DNA of 7,227 bases, taken from assembly GCA_946530355.1 (NCBI GenBank), contig CAMNAB010000136.1:1-7227 (forward strand), in the 5' to 3' direction. The stretch comes from Firm-04 sp003446315. GTDB lineage: Bacteria > Bacillota > Clostridia > Oscillospirales > Ruminococcaceae. Positions within the stretch are counted from its first letter, which is position 1; every line of letters begins with the position of its first letter. This document shows, piece by piece, positions 1-5,484 of the stretch. The notes beneath the pieces are model-generated. The model did no database searches. It saw only the letters and a program-made list of their open reading frames with translations, and was not told where the DNA came from. A program made the translations under genes and the position numbers.

Positions 1-21
1 GTGAATTGCGCAGCAATTCAC
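1..21. repeat. Short perfect palindrome at the left end of the window
   Basis: The arms GTGAATTGC and GCAATTCAC are exact reverse complements around a 3-base centre (GCA), so RNA or single-stranded DNA from here could fold into a 9-bp hairpin. The same palindrome, cut off by the window edge, lies at 7209-7227. It forms the outer tip of the inverted repeat described separately. No T-run follows, so it is not an obvious intrinsic terminator. It could be the end of a dispersed extragenic repeat or a protein-binding operator; the sequence does not decide between them. Confidence 0.75.
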
Positions 22-54
22 AAATTAACGGAGAATCTTAAGTTGTTGGCATTG
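3..54 (+). repeat. Left arm of a 52-bp exact inverted repeat shared by both window ends
   Basis: Positions 3-54 are the exact reverse complement of 7176-7227. Similarity weakens inward but resumes: CATTATCAATCT at 69-80 matches the reverse complement of 7148-7159 (CATTATAAATCT) at 11 of 12 bases, with a GC-rich, indel-containing stretch between. The whole related block is therefore about 80 bp. It is non-coding and lies outside the flanking genes. An exact core, diverged inner part and terminal palindrome fit a dispersed extragenic repeat or a MITE-like element present in several copies. No transposase is present in the window. Confidence 0.85.
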
Positions 55-102
55 GGCGGGGAGCCACCCATTATCAATCTTTTCTTGTACGATTCTAAGC
101 TG

Positions 103-144
103 AAACAGAGCGCATATCGCCAAAAAGCGGTATGCGCTCTGTTT
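103..144. terminator. Long hairpin, probable terminator of a gene left of the window
   Basis: The left arm at 103-120 (AAACAGAGCGCATATCGC) pairs with 127-144 over 18 positions, all Watson-Crick except one T-G wobble, around the 6-base loop CAAAAA. The outer pairs are AAA/TTT, but only three T's follow the stem on either strand. The U-tract is therefore weak, and Rho-independent termination is likely but not certain. It could act in both directions. It sits upstream of the promoter at 195-223, as expected for the end of a preceding transcription unit. Confidence 0.55.
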
Positions 145-194
145 GTCGAGTCACTCTCCCTACAGCCTGTTTAACCACTCTCCCGCTGCCGCTA

Positions 195-223
195 TTGCTT
201 TTTTTCTTATAATATGATATAAT
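195..223 (+). promoter_or_regulatory. Sigma-70/SigA-type promoter for the zinc-ribbon/TPM gene pair
   Basis: A -35 box TTGCTT (195-200) and a perfect -10 box TATAAT (218-223) are separated by exactly 17 bases. Two further -10-like hexamers, TATAAT at 208-213 and TATGAT at 213-218, lie in the same AT-rich stretch but at poor spacing from this -35. Transcription would begin near 230, giving a leader of about 50 nt before the ATG at 279. This is the best promoter in the window. Confidence 0.75.
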
Positions 224-235
224 AAAAATTGCATC

Positions 236-249
236 CTGCACGGGTGCAG
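236..249 (+). other. Small hairpin near the 5' end of the leader
   Basis: CTGCA (236-240) and TGCAG (245-249) pair around the loop CGGG. The hairpin starts only a few bases after the predicted transcription start near 230 and ends before the ribosome binding site AAAGGAG (259-265). It could stabilise the 5' end of the mRNA. It is too small and simple to call a riboswitch. Confidence 0.35.
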
Positions 250-278
250 TGAGAGTTGAAAGGAGTGTTCCGGATCAG

Positions 279-1343
279 ATGGAATCTCTTGCGTATAAGT
301 GTCCGAATTGCAGCGCAGACCTGAAATTTTCTGCTGCCGATCAGAAATTCACCTGTGATTTCTGCCAAAGCAGCTTTACGAAAGAAGAAATGCAGGAAAT
401 CGCGGCTGCACAAGAACAGCAGGTTTCGGCACGCCCGGAATCAGAAACGCAGACAGATGAAGCGTTTGCAGGTCAGACATCGGTTTATCATTGCGATAGC
501 TGCGGCGCGGAGATCATGGCAGATGACAACACAGCAGCAACATTCTGCTATTATTGTCACAATCCCGTGATCCTGAAAGGGCGGGTTTCCGGCGCATACC
601 GACCTTCTTATGTCCTGCCGTTTCAGATCCCCCGTGAGCAGGCGCTCAAAATCTTTCAGGATTGGGTTGCAAAGCACAAATTCCTGCCGAATGATTTTCT
701 TTCCGCAGGACAGCAGGAAAAAATCGTCGGGTTATATGTCCCGTTCTGGGTCACGGATGTCAACCTGAATGCAGAGATGGATGCACTCGGAAAGAAGGTT
801 CGTTCATGGGATTCCGGCAGTTATCACTATACAGAAACGAAGGAATTTGCCGTTGCAAGAAAGGCAAAGGTCTCGATCAAGGGGCTTCCGGCAGACGGCG
901 CAAGCCACATTGACGATGATCTGATGGAAGCGGTCGAACCGTTTGATTATCAGGCGGTGCAGCCGTTTGCCATGCAGTATCTCAGCGGCTTTTTGGCAGA
1001 GAAATATGACATGGATTTTGCAGCGATGTTCCCGCGGATCCAGAAGCGGGCAGTGCAGGCGTGCGACCAGCTTCTGCGCAAATCCATGGTCAATTATACC
1101 AGTGTCAGCGTGACGCGGTCTGATATCAAGGTGTTGCAGACAAAATGGGAATACATGATGCTTCCGGTCTGGTTCATGACCTATCAATACGGTGGAAAGA
1201 TCTATGAATTTGCCCTCAACGGGCAGACCGGCAAATTTGTCGGAACCCCGCCGGTGAGCAAATGGAAGCTCAGATTATTCAGCGGCGGCATAGGCTTGCT
1301 GGTTGCTGCAATCATATTTTTGATCGGGGTGGCGCTGTCATGA
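279..1343 (+). CDS. Double zinc-ribbon, C-terminally membrane-anchored protein (TFIIB-type zinc-ribbon family)
   Basis: The 354-residue protein begins with two zinc ribbons. Ribbon 1 uses Cys8/Cys11 and Cys26/Cys29, and ribbon 2 uses Cys72/Cys75 and Cys90/Cys93, joined by a polar Gln/Glu-rich linker (about 41-66). A long domain with no motif I recognise follows. It ends in a block (about 295-322) with PVWFMTYQYGGK and ALNGQTGK, a pattern I associate with the Firmicutes proteins usually named TFIIB-type zinc-ribbon protein. One hydrophobic helix (about 334-353) ends the protein, so it should be tail-anchored with the ribbons in the cytosol. I chose ATG 279, preceded by AAAGGAG at 259-265 with a rather long 13-nt spacer. 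The in-frame GTG at 249 lies upstream of that site and would add ten unlike residues. Its stop overlaps the next start (ATGA), so the two proteins are probably made together. The molecular role is unknown. Confidence 0.85.
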   Translation: MESLAYKCPNCSADLKFSAADQKFTCDFCQSSFTKEEMQEIAAAQEQQVSARPESETQTDEAFAGQTSVYHCDSCGAEIMADDNTAATFCYYCHNPVILKGRVSGAYRPSYVLPFQIPREQALKIFQDWVAKHKFLPNDFLSAGQQEKIVGLYVPFWVTDVNLNAEMDALGKKVRSWDSGSYHYTETKEFAVARKAKVSIKGLPADGASHIDDDLMEAVEPFDYQAVQPFAMQYLSGFLAEKYDMDFAAMFPRIQKRAVQACDQLLRKSMVNYTSVSVTRSDIKVLQTKWEYMMLPVWFMTYQYGGKIYEFALNGQTGKFVGTPPVSKWKLRLFSGGIGLLVAAIIFLIGVALS

Positions 1344-2269
1344 AAAGATATTTGAAGCGATTGAAATGGTTTGCAGGCGCAGCGGCAGCGGTTTGCTGCG
1401 TGATGATGACTGTTCTGCCGGCATCCGCCCTGCGGAAATATGAAGATGACTTTGCAAAAAGTACGCTGTATGATCCGGACGGCTTATTCAGCGAAGACGA
1501 ACAGATGCAGCTTTCCGAACTGATCCGGCAGACCAGCGAGGATGTTGATATGAACGTGGCGGTTTATGTCATCAACAGCGGCGATGACGAGATGGAAGAT
1601 GACGCTTCCATGCGCTTTGCAGATGACCGGTATGACAGCTTGTTCAATGCAGCGCACGGAGAAGAAACCGACGGTGTCCTGCTGCTTTTGAATATGCCGA
1701 CACATTATATGTATCTTTCGACATGCGGCATGGGACAGCTTTATTATTACAACGGCTTTTCAGATGACCGTGTTTCTGCGATGATCGACAACATGCGCAG
1801 CTTTCTGCAAGACGGCGATGAAGCCGGAGCCGTGCAGCAGTTCTGCAATGATGTGCATTATTATTATGAAGTGGGATATCCGAAAAAGGGATATACATAC
1901 GATGCACAGAATGACCAATACTATTGGGAGCAGAACGGTCAGTTGATATCGGGCGCGAAACTGCCGTTCAGTTATCGGGTGAATCTGAGTTTTCTGGTGC
2001 CGTTGAGTCTCATTCTGGGTGCGATTGCAGCCATGATCGCATCGCTTTGTGTGCGCAGCAGCTACAAGCTGAAAAAATCGCTGAATCCGAATAATTACAT
2101 CAGTCAGAAAGATACTGCATTTTTACAGCATGATGATGTCTTCATCCGCACGCACACGACGAAACAGCACATTGATTCCGACAGCAGAGGCGGCGGAAGC
2201 GGCGGCGGGGGCAGCTCGCATTTTTCATCGGGCGGCTTCTCACACGGCGGCGGCGGCGGACACTGGTAA
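1340..2269 (+). CDS. TPM-domain protein with signal peptide, membrane helix and Gly-rich tail
   Basis: The 309-residue protein opens with a basic, then hydrophobic signal sequence ending in PASA (likely cleavage near residue 30). Next comes a TPM-type domain (about 44-170): LYDPDGLFSEDEQMQLSELI, then NVAVYVINS, then DGVLLLLNM. TPM proteins (COG1512 type) are extracytoplasmic and implicated in envelope functions or photosystem repair in different lineages; a phosphatase activity was reported for a plant member. A second hydrophobic helix lies at about 216-238. It is followed by a tail of about 70 residues ending in a Gly/Ser/His-rich run (294-309) with final His-Trp. The predicted layout is TPM domain outside and tail inside. 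ATG 1340 overlaps the previous stop and has GGGGTGG at 1326-1332. A longer in-frame reading from 1262 would bury the signal peptide and was rejected. Physical partnership with the zinc-ribbon protein is inferred from coupling alone. Confidence 0.85.
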   Translation: MKRYLKRLKWFAGAAAAVCCVMMTVLPASALRKYEDDFAKSTLYDPDGLFSEDEQMQLSELIRQTSEDVDMNVAVYVINSGDDEMEDDASMRFADDRYDSLFNAAHGEETDGVLLLLNMPTHYMYLSTCGMGQLYYYNGFSDDRVSAMIDNMRSFLQDGDEAGAVQQFCNDVHYYYEVGYPKKGYTYDAQNDQYYWEQNGQLISGAKLPFSYRVNLSFLVPLSLILGAIAAMIASLCVRSSYKLKKSLNPNNYISQKDTAFLQHDDVFIRTHTTKQHIDSDSRGGGSGGGGSSHFSSGGFSHGGGGGHW

Positions 2270-2300
2270 TAAGCTGCTGCCGGCAATATGTAATACGGTT

Positions 2301-2329
2301 TTGCTGCATATCGGCAGCGATACTATGAT
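2301..2329 (+). promoter_or_regulatory. Possible weak promoter ahead of gltX
   Basis: TTGCTG (2301-2306) and TATGAT (2324-2329) are 17 bases apart, a good -10 with a weak -35. Transcription would then start near 2336, inside the gltX ribosome binding site (about 2334-2341), which leaves almost no leader. Either this match is accidental or the real start is elsewhere. The 82-bp gap also has an imperfect stem (GCTGCCG at 2276-2282 with CGGCAGC at 2312-2318) but no T-run, so read-through from the TPM gene is possible. Confidence 0.2.
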
Positions 2330-2351
2330 AATTGGAAAGGAAACGTAAAAA

Positions 2352-3986
2352 ATGGATTATACCGCACTTGCAAATCTCTTATTCCCGGACATTACCAAGC
2401 AGATCGAGGATTATGAGAAACAATATCCGCCGCGTGATCTGCCGGAAGGGGCAGTTGTCACGCGCATTGCACCGAGCCCGACCGGTTTTGTGCATCTGGG
2501 CAATCTTTACAACGCGATCGGTGAGCGACTTGCGCATCAGACCGGCGGCGTATTCTATCTGCGCATTGAGGATACCGACCAGAAGCGTGAGGTGGAAGGC
2601 GCAGTGGAAGCGGTCATTGATGCGATGACATTTTACGGTGTCCGCTTTGATGAAGGCGCGACCGCAGACGGTGAGACCGGTGCATACGGCCCTTACCGGC
2701 AGCGTCAGAGAAAAGAGCTTTATCAGACTGTTGCAAAATCGCTGGTACTGCGCGGTCTTGCATATCCCTGCTTCTGCACGGAAGAGGATCTGAAAGCGAT
2801 GCATGAGGCGCAGGAAGCTGCAAAGGATAATTACGGTTACTACGGCAAATATGCAGTCTGGCGTGACCGTCCGATGGCAGATATTGAAGCAGAGCTTGCA
2901 AAGGGCACAGAATGGGTATTGCGCTTCCGTTCGGAAGGTGATCCGGCGAATATGGTGCCGGTCGCAGACGGCATCCGCGGCGAGGTAAAAGTGCAGGAGA
3001 ACTACACAGATTTCGTGCTGCTGAAATCCGACGGCATCCCGACCTATCATTTTGCACATGTCTGCGATGACCACTTTATGCGTACAACGCATGTCATCCG
3101 TGATGAAAGCTGGCTTGCAACGCTGCCGATCCATGTGCAGCTCTTTGATATTCTGGGCTGGGCGCGTCCGGTTTACTGCCACACTGCAACGCTGATGAAA
3201 ATGGACGGCAGTTCGAAGCGCAAGCTGTCCAAGCGTAAGGATCCGGAGCTTGCCCTGAGCTATTACAGAGAAGCAGGTTTCCCGCAGGAAGCGGTCATGC
3301 GCTATCTGCTGACGGTTCTGAACAGCAATTTCGAGGAATGGTCTGCGGAGCATCCGGATGAAGATTCCCGCGCATTTACGTTCTCTCTGGAGAAGATGAG
3401 CACATCCGGTGCTTTGTTTGATCTGGAAAAGCTCGATCATATTGCAAAAGAATATCTTTCCCGTCAGACGGCAGAGTTTGTTTATGACGGACTGCTGACA
3501 TGGGCAAAAACCTATGATGCAGCGCTTGCAGCACGCATGGAAGCAAAGCCTGATTTCTTCCGCGCGGCGATCAATGTCGGCAGAGGGGGCGACAAGCCGC
3601 GCAAGGACTACGGAAGCTGGAAGGAAGCGGCTGCATTCCTTTCGTTCTATGATGCGGAAACCTTTGCATATGCAGATGCCTGCCCGGAAAATGCAGACGG
3701 TGAGATGAAAAAGGCGATCCTGACGCGCTATCTGGAAACGCTGGATTTTGCAGATTCACAGGTTGACTGGTTTGCAAAGGTCAAGACACTGACCGAGGAG
3801 CTGGGCTATGCAGCACAGCCGAAGAAATACAAGAAGAATCCGGAGCTTTACAAGGGCAGCATCGTTGATGTGACCAATCTGCTGCGCGTCGCCCTGACCG
3901 GCAGACAGAATGCACCGGATATCTGGGAAATCAGTCATGTACTCGGTGAGGCGGAAACACGCCGCCGTCTGGAAGCATATATGTAA
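2352..3986 (+). CDS. gltX: Glutamate--tRNA ligase (class I aminoacyl-tRNA synthetase), long form
   Basis: This cytosolic enzyme charges tRNA with glutamate using ATP. The Rossmann fold begins at about residue 35 with VVTRIAPSPTGFVHLGN. FYLRIEDTDQKREVEGA follows near 73-89, then PCFCTEEDL (Cys140, Cys142). The KMSKS-type loop is KLSKR at 291-295, and an anticodon-binding helical region fills the C-terminal part. At 544 residues it is longer than the common 470-490-residue enzyme and has about 35 residues before the fold, like other long clostridial forms. The HIGH-type motif is H48-L-G-N51, where GluRS usually has HxGG or HxGH. A complete four-ligand zinc site after the Cys pair is not evident. 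ATG 2352 follows AAAGGA (2336-2341). A closely spaced zinc-ribbon gene lies downstream. Whether it also charges tRNA-Gln cannot be read here. Confidence 0.95.
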   Translation: MDYTALANLLFPDITKQIEDYEKQYPPRDLPEGAVVTRIAPSPTGFVHLGNLYNAIGERLAHQTGGVFYLRIEDTDQKREVEGAVEAVIDAMTFYGVRFDEGATADGETGAYGPYRQRQRKELYQTVAKSLVLRGLAYPCFCTEEDLKAMHEAQEAAKDNYGYYGKYAVWRDRPMADIEAELAKGTEWVLRFRSEGDPANMVPVADGIRGEVKVQENYTDFVLLKSDGIPTYHFAHVCDDHFMRTTHVIRDESWLATLPIHVQLFDILGWARPVYCHTATLMKMDGSSKRKLSKRKDPELALSYYREAGFPQEAVMRYLLTVLNSNFEEWSAEHPDEDSRAFTFSLEKMSTSGALFDLEKLDHIAKEYLSRQTAEFVYDGLLTWAKTYDAALAARMEAKPDFFRAAINVGRGGDKPRKDYGSWKEAAAFLSFYDAETFAYADACPENADGEMKKAILTRYLETLDFADSQVDWFAKVKTLTEELGYAAQPKKYKKNPELYKGSIVDVTNLLRVALTGRQNAPDIWEISHVLGEAETRRRLEAYM

Positions 3987-4023
3987 CAAAAACGCAACAA
4001 GTATAACAGGAGGAAAATGAAAA

Positions 4024-4212
4024 ATGGCTGGACTGATTCCGGAAAAAGGACCGGTGACATGTGTGCACTGCAATGTTGTCATGAAGCGCGTCAAGGTTGA
4101 GGAGTGGGCACCGGGCAATATTTTGCTCAAGCAGCTCCAGAAGATCGCAGACGGCGCAGGTGTGCGTGTTTATCACTGCAAATCCTGCGGCAAGGTGGAG
4201 TTTTTCCGTTGA
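4024..4212 (+). CDS. Small zinc-ribbon protein of unknown function
   Basis: The 62-residue protein has two CxxC knuckles, Cys13/Cys16 near the start and Cys52/Cys55 near the end, 35 residues apart, which fits a single four-cysteine zinc ribbon closing over a helical middle (about 32-43). There is no signal peptide or membrane helix, so it should be cytosolic. The start ATG 4024 follows an excellent AGGAGG (4009-4014). An ATG at 4017 is in another frame. It lies 37 nt after gltX and its TGA overlaps the TTG start of the next gene, so it belongs to the gltX unit. Small ribbons of this kind may bind nucleic acid, protein or only metal; nothing in the sequence chooses. I do not recognise a named family. 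Confidence 0.8.
   Translation: MAGLIPEKGPVTCVHCNVVMKRVKVEEWAPGNILLKQLQKIADGAGVRVYHCKSCGKVEFFR
4193..4200 (+). promoter_or_regulatory. Ribosome binding site that sets the TTG start of the hydrolase
   Basis: AGGTGGAG ends 8 nt before TTG 4209, which overlaps the stop of the upstream gene (TTGA, 4209-4212). The only earlier in-frame ATG, at 4104, lies deep inside the upstream gene and would add 35 residues unlike the hydrolase fold. The site and spacing favour TTG. Confidence 0.7.
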
Positions 4213-4985
4213 ACGGAAGATATCAGGATGTTTACCGTGCACCGGCAGGTGCGAAGCATGCGGTTCTGCTGCTGCACGGCATCCTGAGTGCACCGCAGTA
4301 TTTTGATTTTCTGCTGCCGGATATCCCCGCAAACTGGGCAGTATCGGGCATTTTGCTGGAAGGGCACGGCGGCAGACCGGTAGCACTCGGGCGCACGCGC
4401 ATGGCAGTCTGGCAGAAGCAGGCAGAGGAAGCACTGTGTGATCTGATGCAGCATTATCCGCATATTGTGATCGCAGCGCATTCGATGGGAACGCTGTTTG
4501 CCGTCCGGCTTGCGTTAAAATATCCGGATCGGATCAGCGGGATGCTGCTGCTGGGCGTACCGGTCTATGCACATCTGACGGCATTCGGCGCATGCGGCGC
4601 ATTGCTTTGTGCCGCGGGATACCGACCGGTGAAAGCGCCGCGGCTCTGTGCGATGCGGAACGCATTCAGTATTTCGCCGGATTGGAATCCGCTGCATTAT
4701 CTTGGCTGGATCCCGCGTTATCGGGAGCTGTTTGCCGAGATCGCACATATGCGCGGCTGTTATCGCAGGCTCACGGTACCGTCAGCGGCATATCAATCCG
4801 CGCGGGATGAATTTGTCTCATTGCGTTCGCTGGAGACATTGCAGCAGAGTCAGGCGATCCGGCTGCATGTATTGCGGCACGCATCCCATTTTTATTATCC
4901 CGCAGATGAGCAGGCACGCATCCTGTGCACATGGAGAAGGATGCTCCGGATGGTATCCGGGAAGCGGTGTCAAGCAACGGATTGA
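4209..4985 (+). CDS. Alpha/beta-hydrolase (esterase/lipase-like)
   Basis: The 258-residue protein has the expected order of fold elements: a first core strand and oxyanion segment VLLLHGILSAP (about 19-29), a second turn LEGHGG (50-55), a nucleophile elbow A-H-Ser92-M-G, a probable catalytic Asp200 in SARDEFVS and a probable catalytic His227 in ASHFYY. This layout resembles small carboxylesterases and monoacylglycerol-lipase-like enzymes acting on ester bonds; the substrate is unknown. The first glycine of the usual GxSxG elbow is alanine, a tolerated change in some families. There is no convincing signal peptide, so it is probably cytosolic. It starts on TTG within the previous stop and is therefore likely translationally coupled to the zinc-ribbon gene. 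The superoxide reductase follows after 53 bp with no terminator between. Confidence 0.85.
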   Translation: MNGRYQDVYRAPAGAKHAVLLLHGILSAPQYFDFLLPDIPANWAVSGILLEGHGGRPVALGRTRMAVWQKQAEEALCDLMQHYPHIVIAAHSMGTLFAVRLALKYPDRISGMLLLGVPVYAHLTAFGACGALLCAAGYRPVKAPRLCAMRNAFSISPDWNPLHYLGWIPRYRELFAEIAHMRGCYRRLTVPSAAYQSARDEFVSLRSLETLQQSQAIRLHVLRHASHFYYPADEQARILCTWRRMLRMVSGKRCQATD

Positions 4986-5038
4986 CGCTGCTTCGGGGAC
5001 ACTGTCCACATAAACCATGAAAAAAAGGAGCGATACAC

Positions 5039-5401
5039 ATGAAATTCTATCTATGTAAGGAATGCGGCAAGGTCTTTGCCGTACAGGACGGCGAGGATTT
5101 TGATCCGGAAGGCAAAGAGGAGCTGATTGCCAATACGGTCGATGCAGCGAAGGAGAAGCATGTGCCGGTCATTTCCCGTGAGGGTCAGACGGTGACAGTT
5201 TCCGTCGGCAGTGTGGCGCACCCGATGCTGGAGAATCATTTTATCCAGTGGATCCTGCTGGAAACGAAGAACGGCATTGAGCGCAAGGATCTCCAGCCCG
5301 GCGAAGAACCGGTCGCGCAGTTTTATGTTGCAGAGGATGATACGATCATCGCCGCATATGAATACTGCAATCTGCACGGCGTATGGAAGGCAGAAGCGTA
5401 A
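5039..5401 (+). CDS. Superoxide reductase (desulfoferrodoxin family) with a degenerate N-terminal iron site
   Basis: This family reduces superoxide to hydrogen peroxide in the cytosol of anaerobes, usually with electrons from rubredoxin. The catalytic domain is intact. The conserved Glu39-Lys40-His41 motif (EKHVPVI), His61 (AHPM), His67 (NHFIQW) and Cys110/His113 (YCNLHGVW) match the four-His, one-Cys iron site. Two-iron members also have an N-terminal desulforedoxin-like Fe(Cys)4 site made from CxxC plus an adjacent Cys-Cys pair. Here CxxC is present (Cys6, Cys9), but the position of the Cys-Cys pair reads Pro-Glu in DPEGKEEL, so that site cannot form normally. The length of 120 residues still fits the two-domain architecture. 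AAAGGAG (5024-5030) precedes ATG 5039. It is the last gene before the terminator at 5416-5449. Confidence 0.92.
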   Translation: MKFYLCKECGKVFAVQDGEDFDPEGKEELIANTVDAAKEKHVPVISREGQTVTVSVGSVAHPMLENHFIQWILLETKNGIERKDLQPGEEPVAQFYVAEDDTIIAAYEYCNLHGVWKAEA

Positions 5402-5415
5402 GCGGATACAAAAAG

Positions 5416-5449
5416 AAACGGGTATGCCGCAGCGGTATACCCGTTTTTT
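5416..5449 (+). terminator. Strong intrinsic terminator after the superoxide reductase gene
   Basis: AAACGGGTATGCCG (5416-5429) pairs with 5433-5446 over 14 positions, with one G-T wobble, around the 3-base loop CAG. The stem runs into six T's (5444-5449). It starts 15 nt after the stop codon. An A-rich stretch on the left (5410-5418) may give some activity on the opposite strand. It closes the gltX-to-superoxide-reductase unit. Confidence 0.92.
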
Positions 5450-5473
5450 GAAAGAAAAGGATGCTGAATACAA

Positions 5474-5478
5474 AGAGG
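5474..5478 (+). promoter_or_regulatory. Ribosome binding site that sets the aldo/keto reductase start
   Basis: AGAGG ends 6 nt before ATG 5485. The in-frame ATG at 5461 directly abuts its only AAAGG, which is too close to serve it, and would add eight residues before the MKKLGFGFMRLPL start usual for the family. Confidence 0.7.
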
Positions 5479-5484
5479 TGCGAT

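Noticed and set aside
153..184. 8-bp direct repeat ACTCTCCC (153-160 and 177-184)
   Set aside because: Two copies of eight bases can occur by chance, and there is no third copy or symmetry.
1262..1339. Upstream extension of the TPM-domain gene
   Set aside because: The extra 26 residues lie inside the zinc-ribbon gene and would precede a normal signal peptide; ATG 1340 has a ribosome binding site and an ATGA overlap.
2187..2266. GC-rich GGC-repeat stretch as a possible tandem repeat or regulatory element
   Set aside because: It is the in-frame Gly/Ser/His-rich tail of the TPM protein, with no regular repeat unit.
2379..3440. Long open frame (353 codons) on the minus strand across gltX
   Set aside because: It is antisense to a confidently identified gltX, has no recognisable domain and no credible ribosome binding site, and arises from the codon bias of the + strand gene.
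4982..5014. TTGACG as a -35 box for a separate superoxide reductase promoter
   Set aside because: The only -10-like sequence (CATAAA at 5009-5014) is 21 bases away, too far for a standard promoter, and no other good -10 is present.
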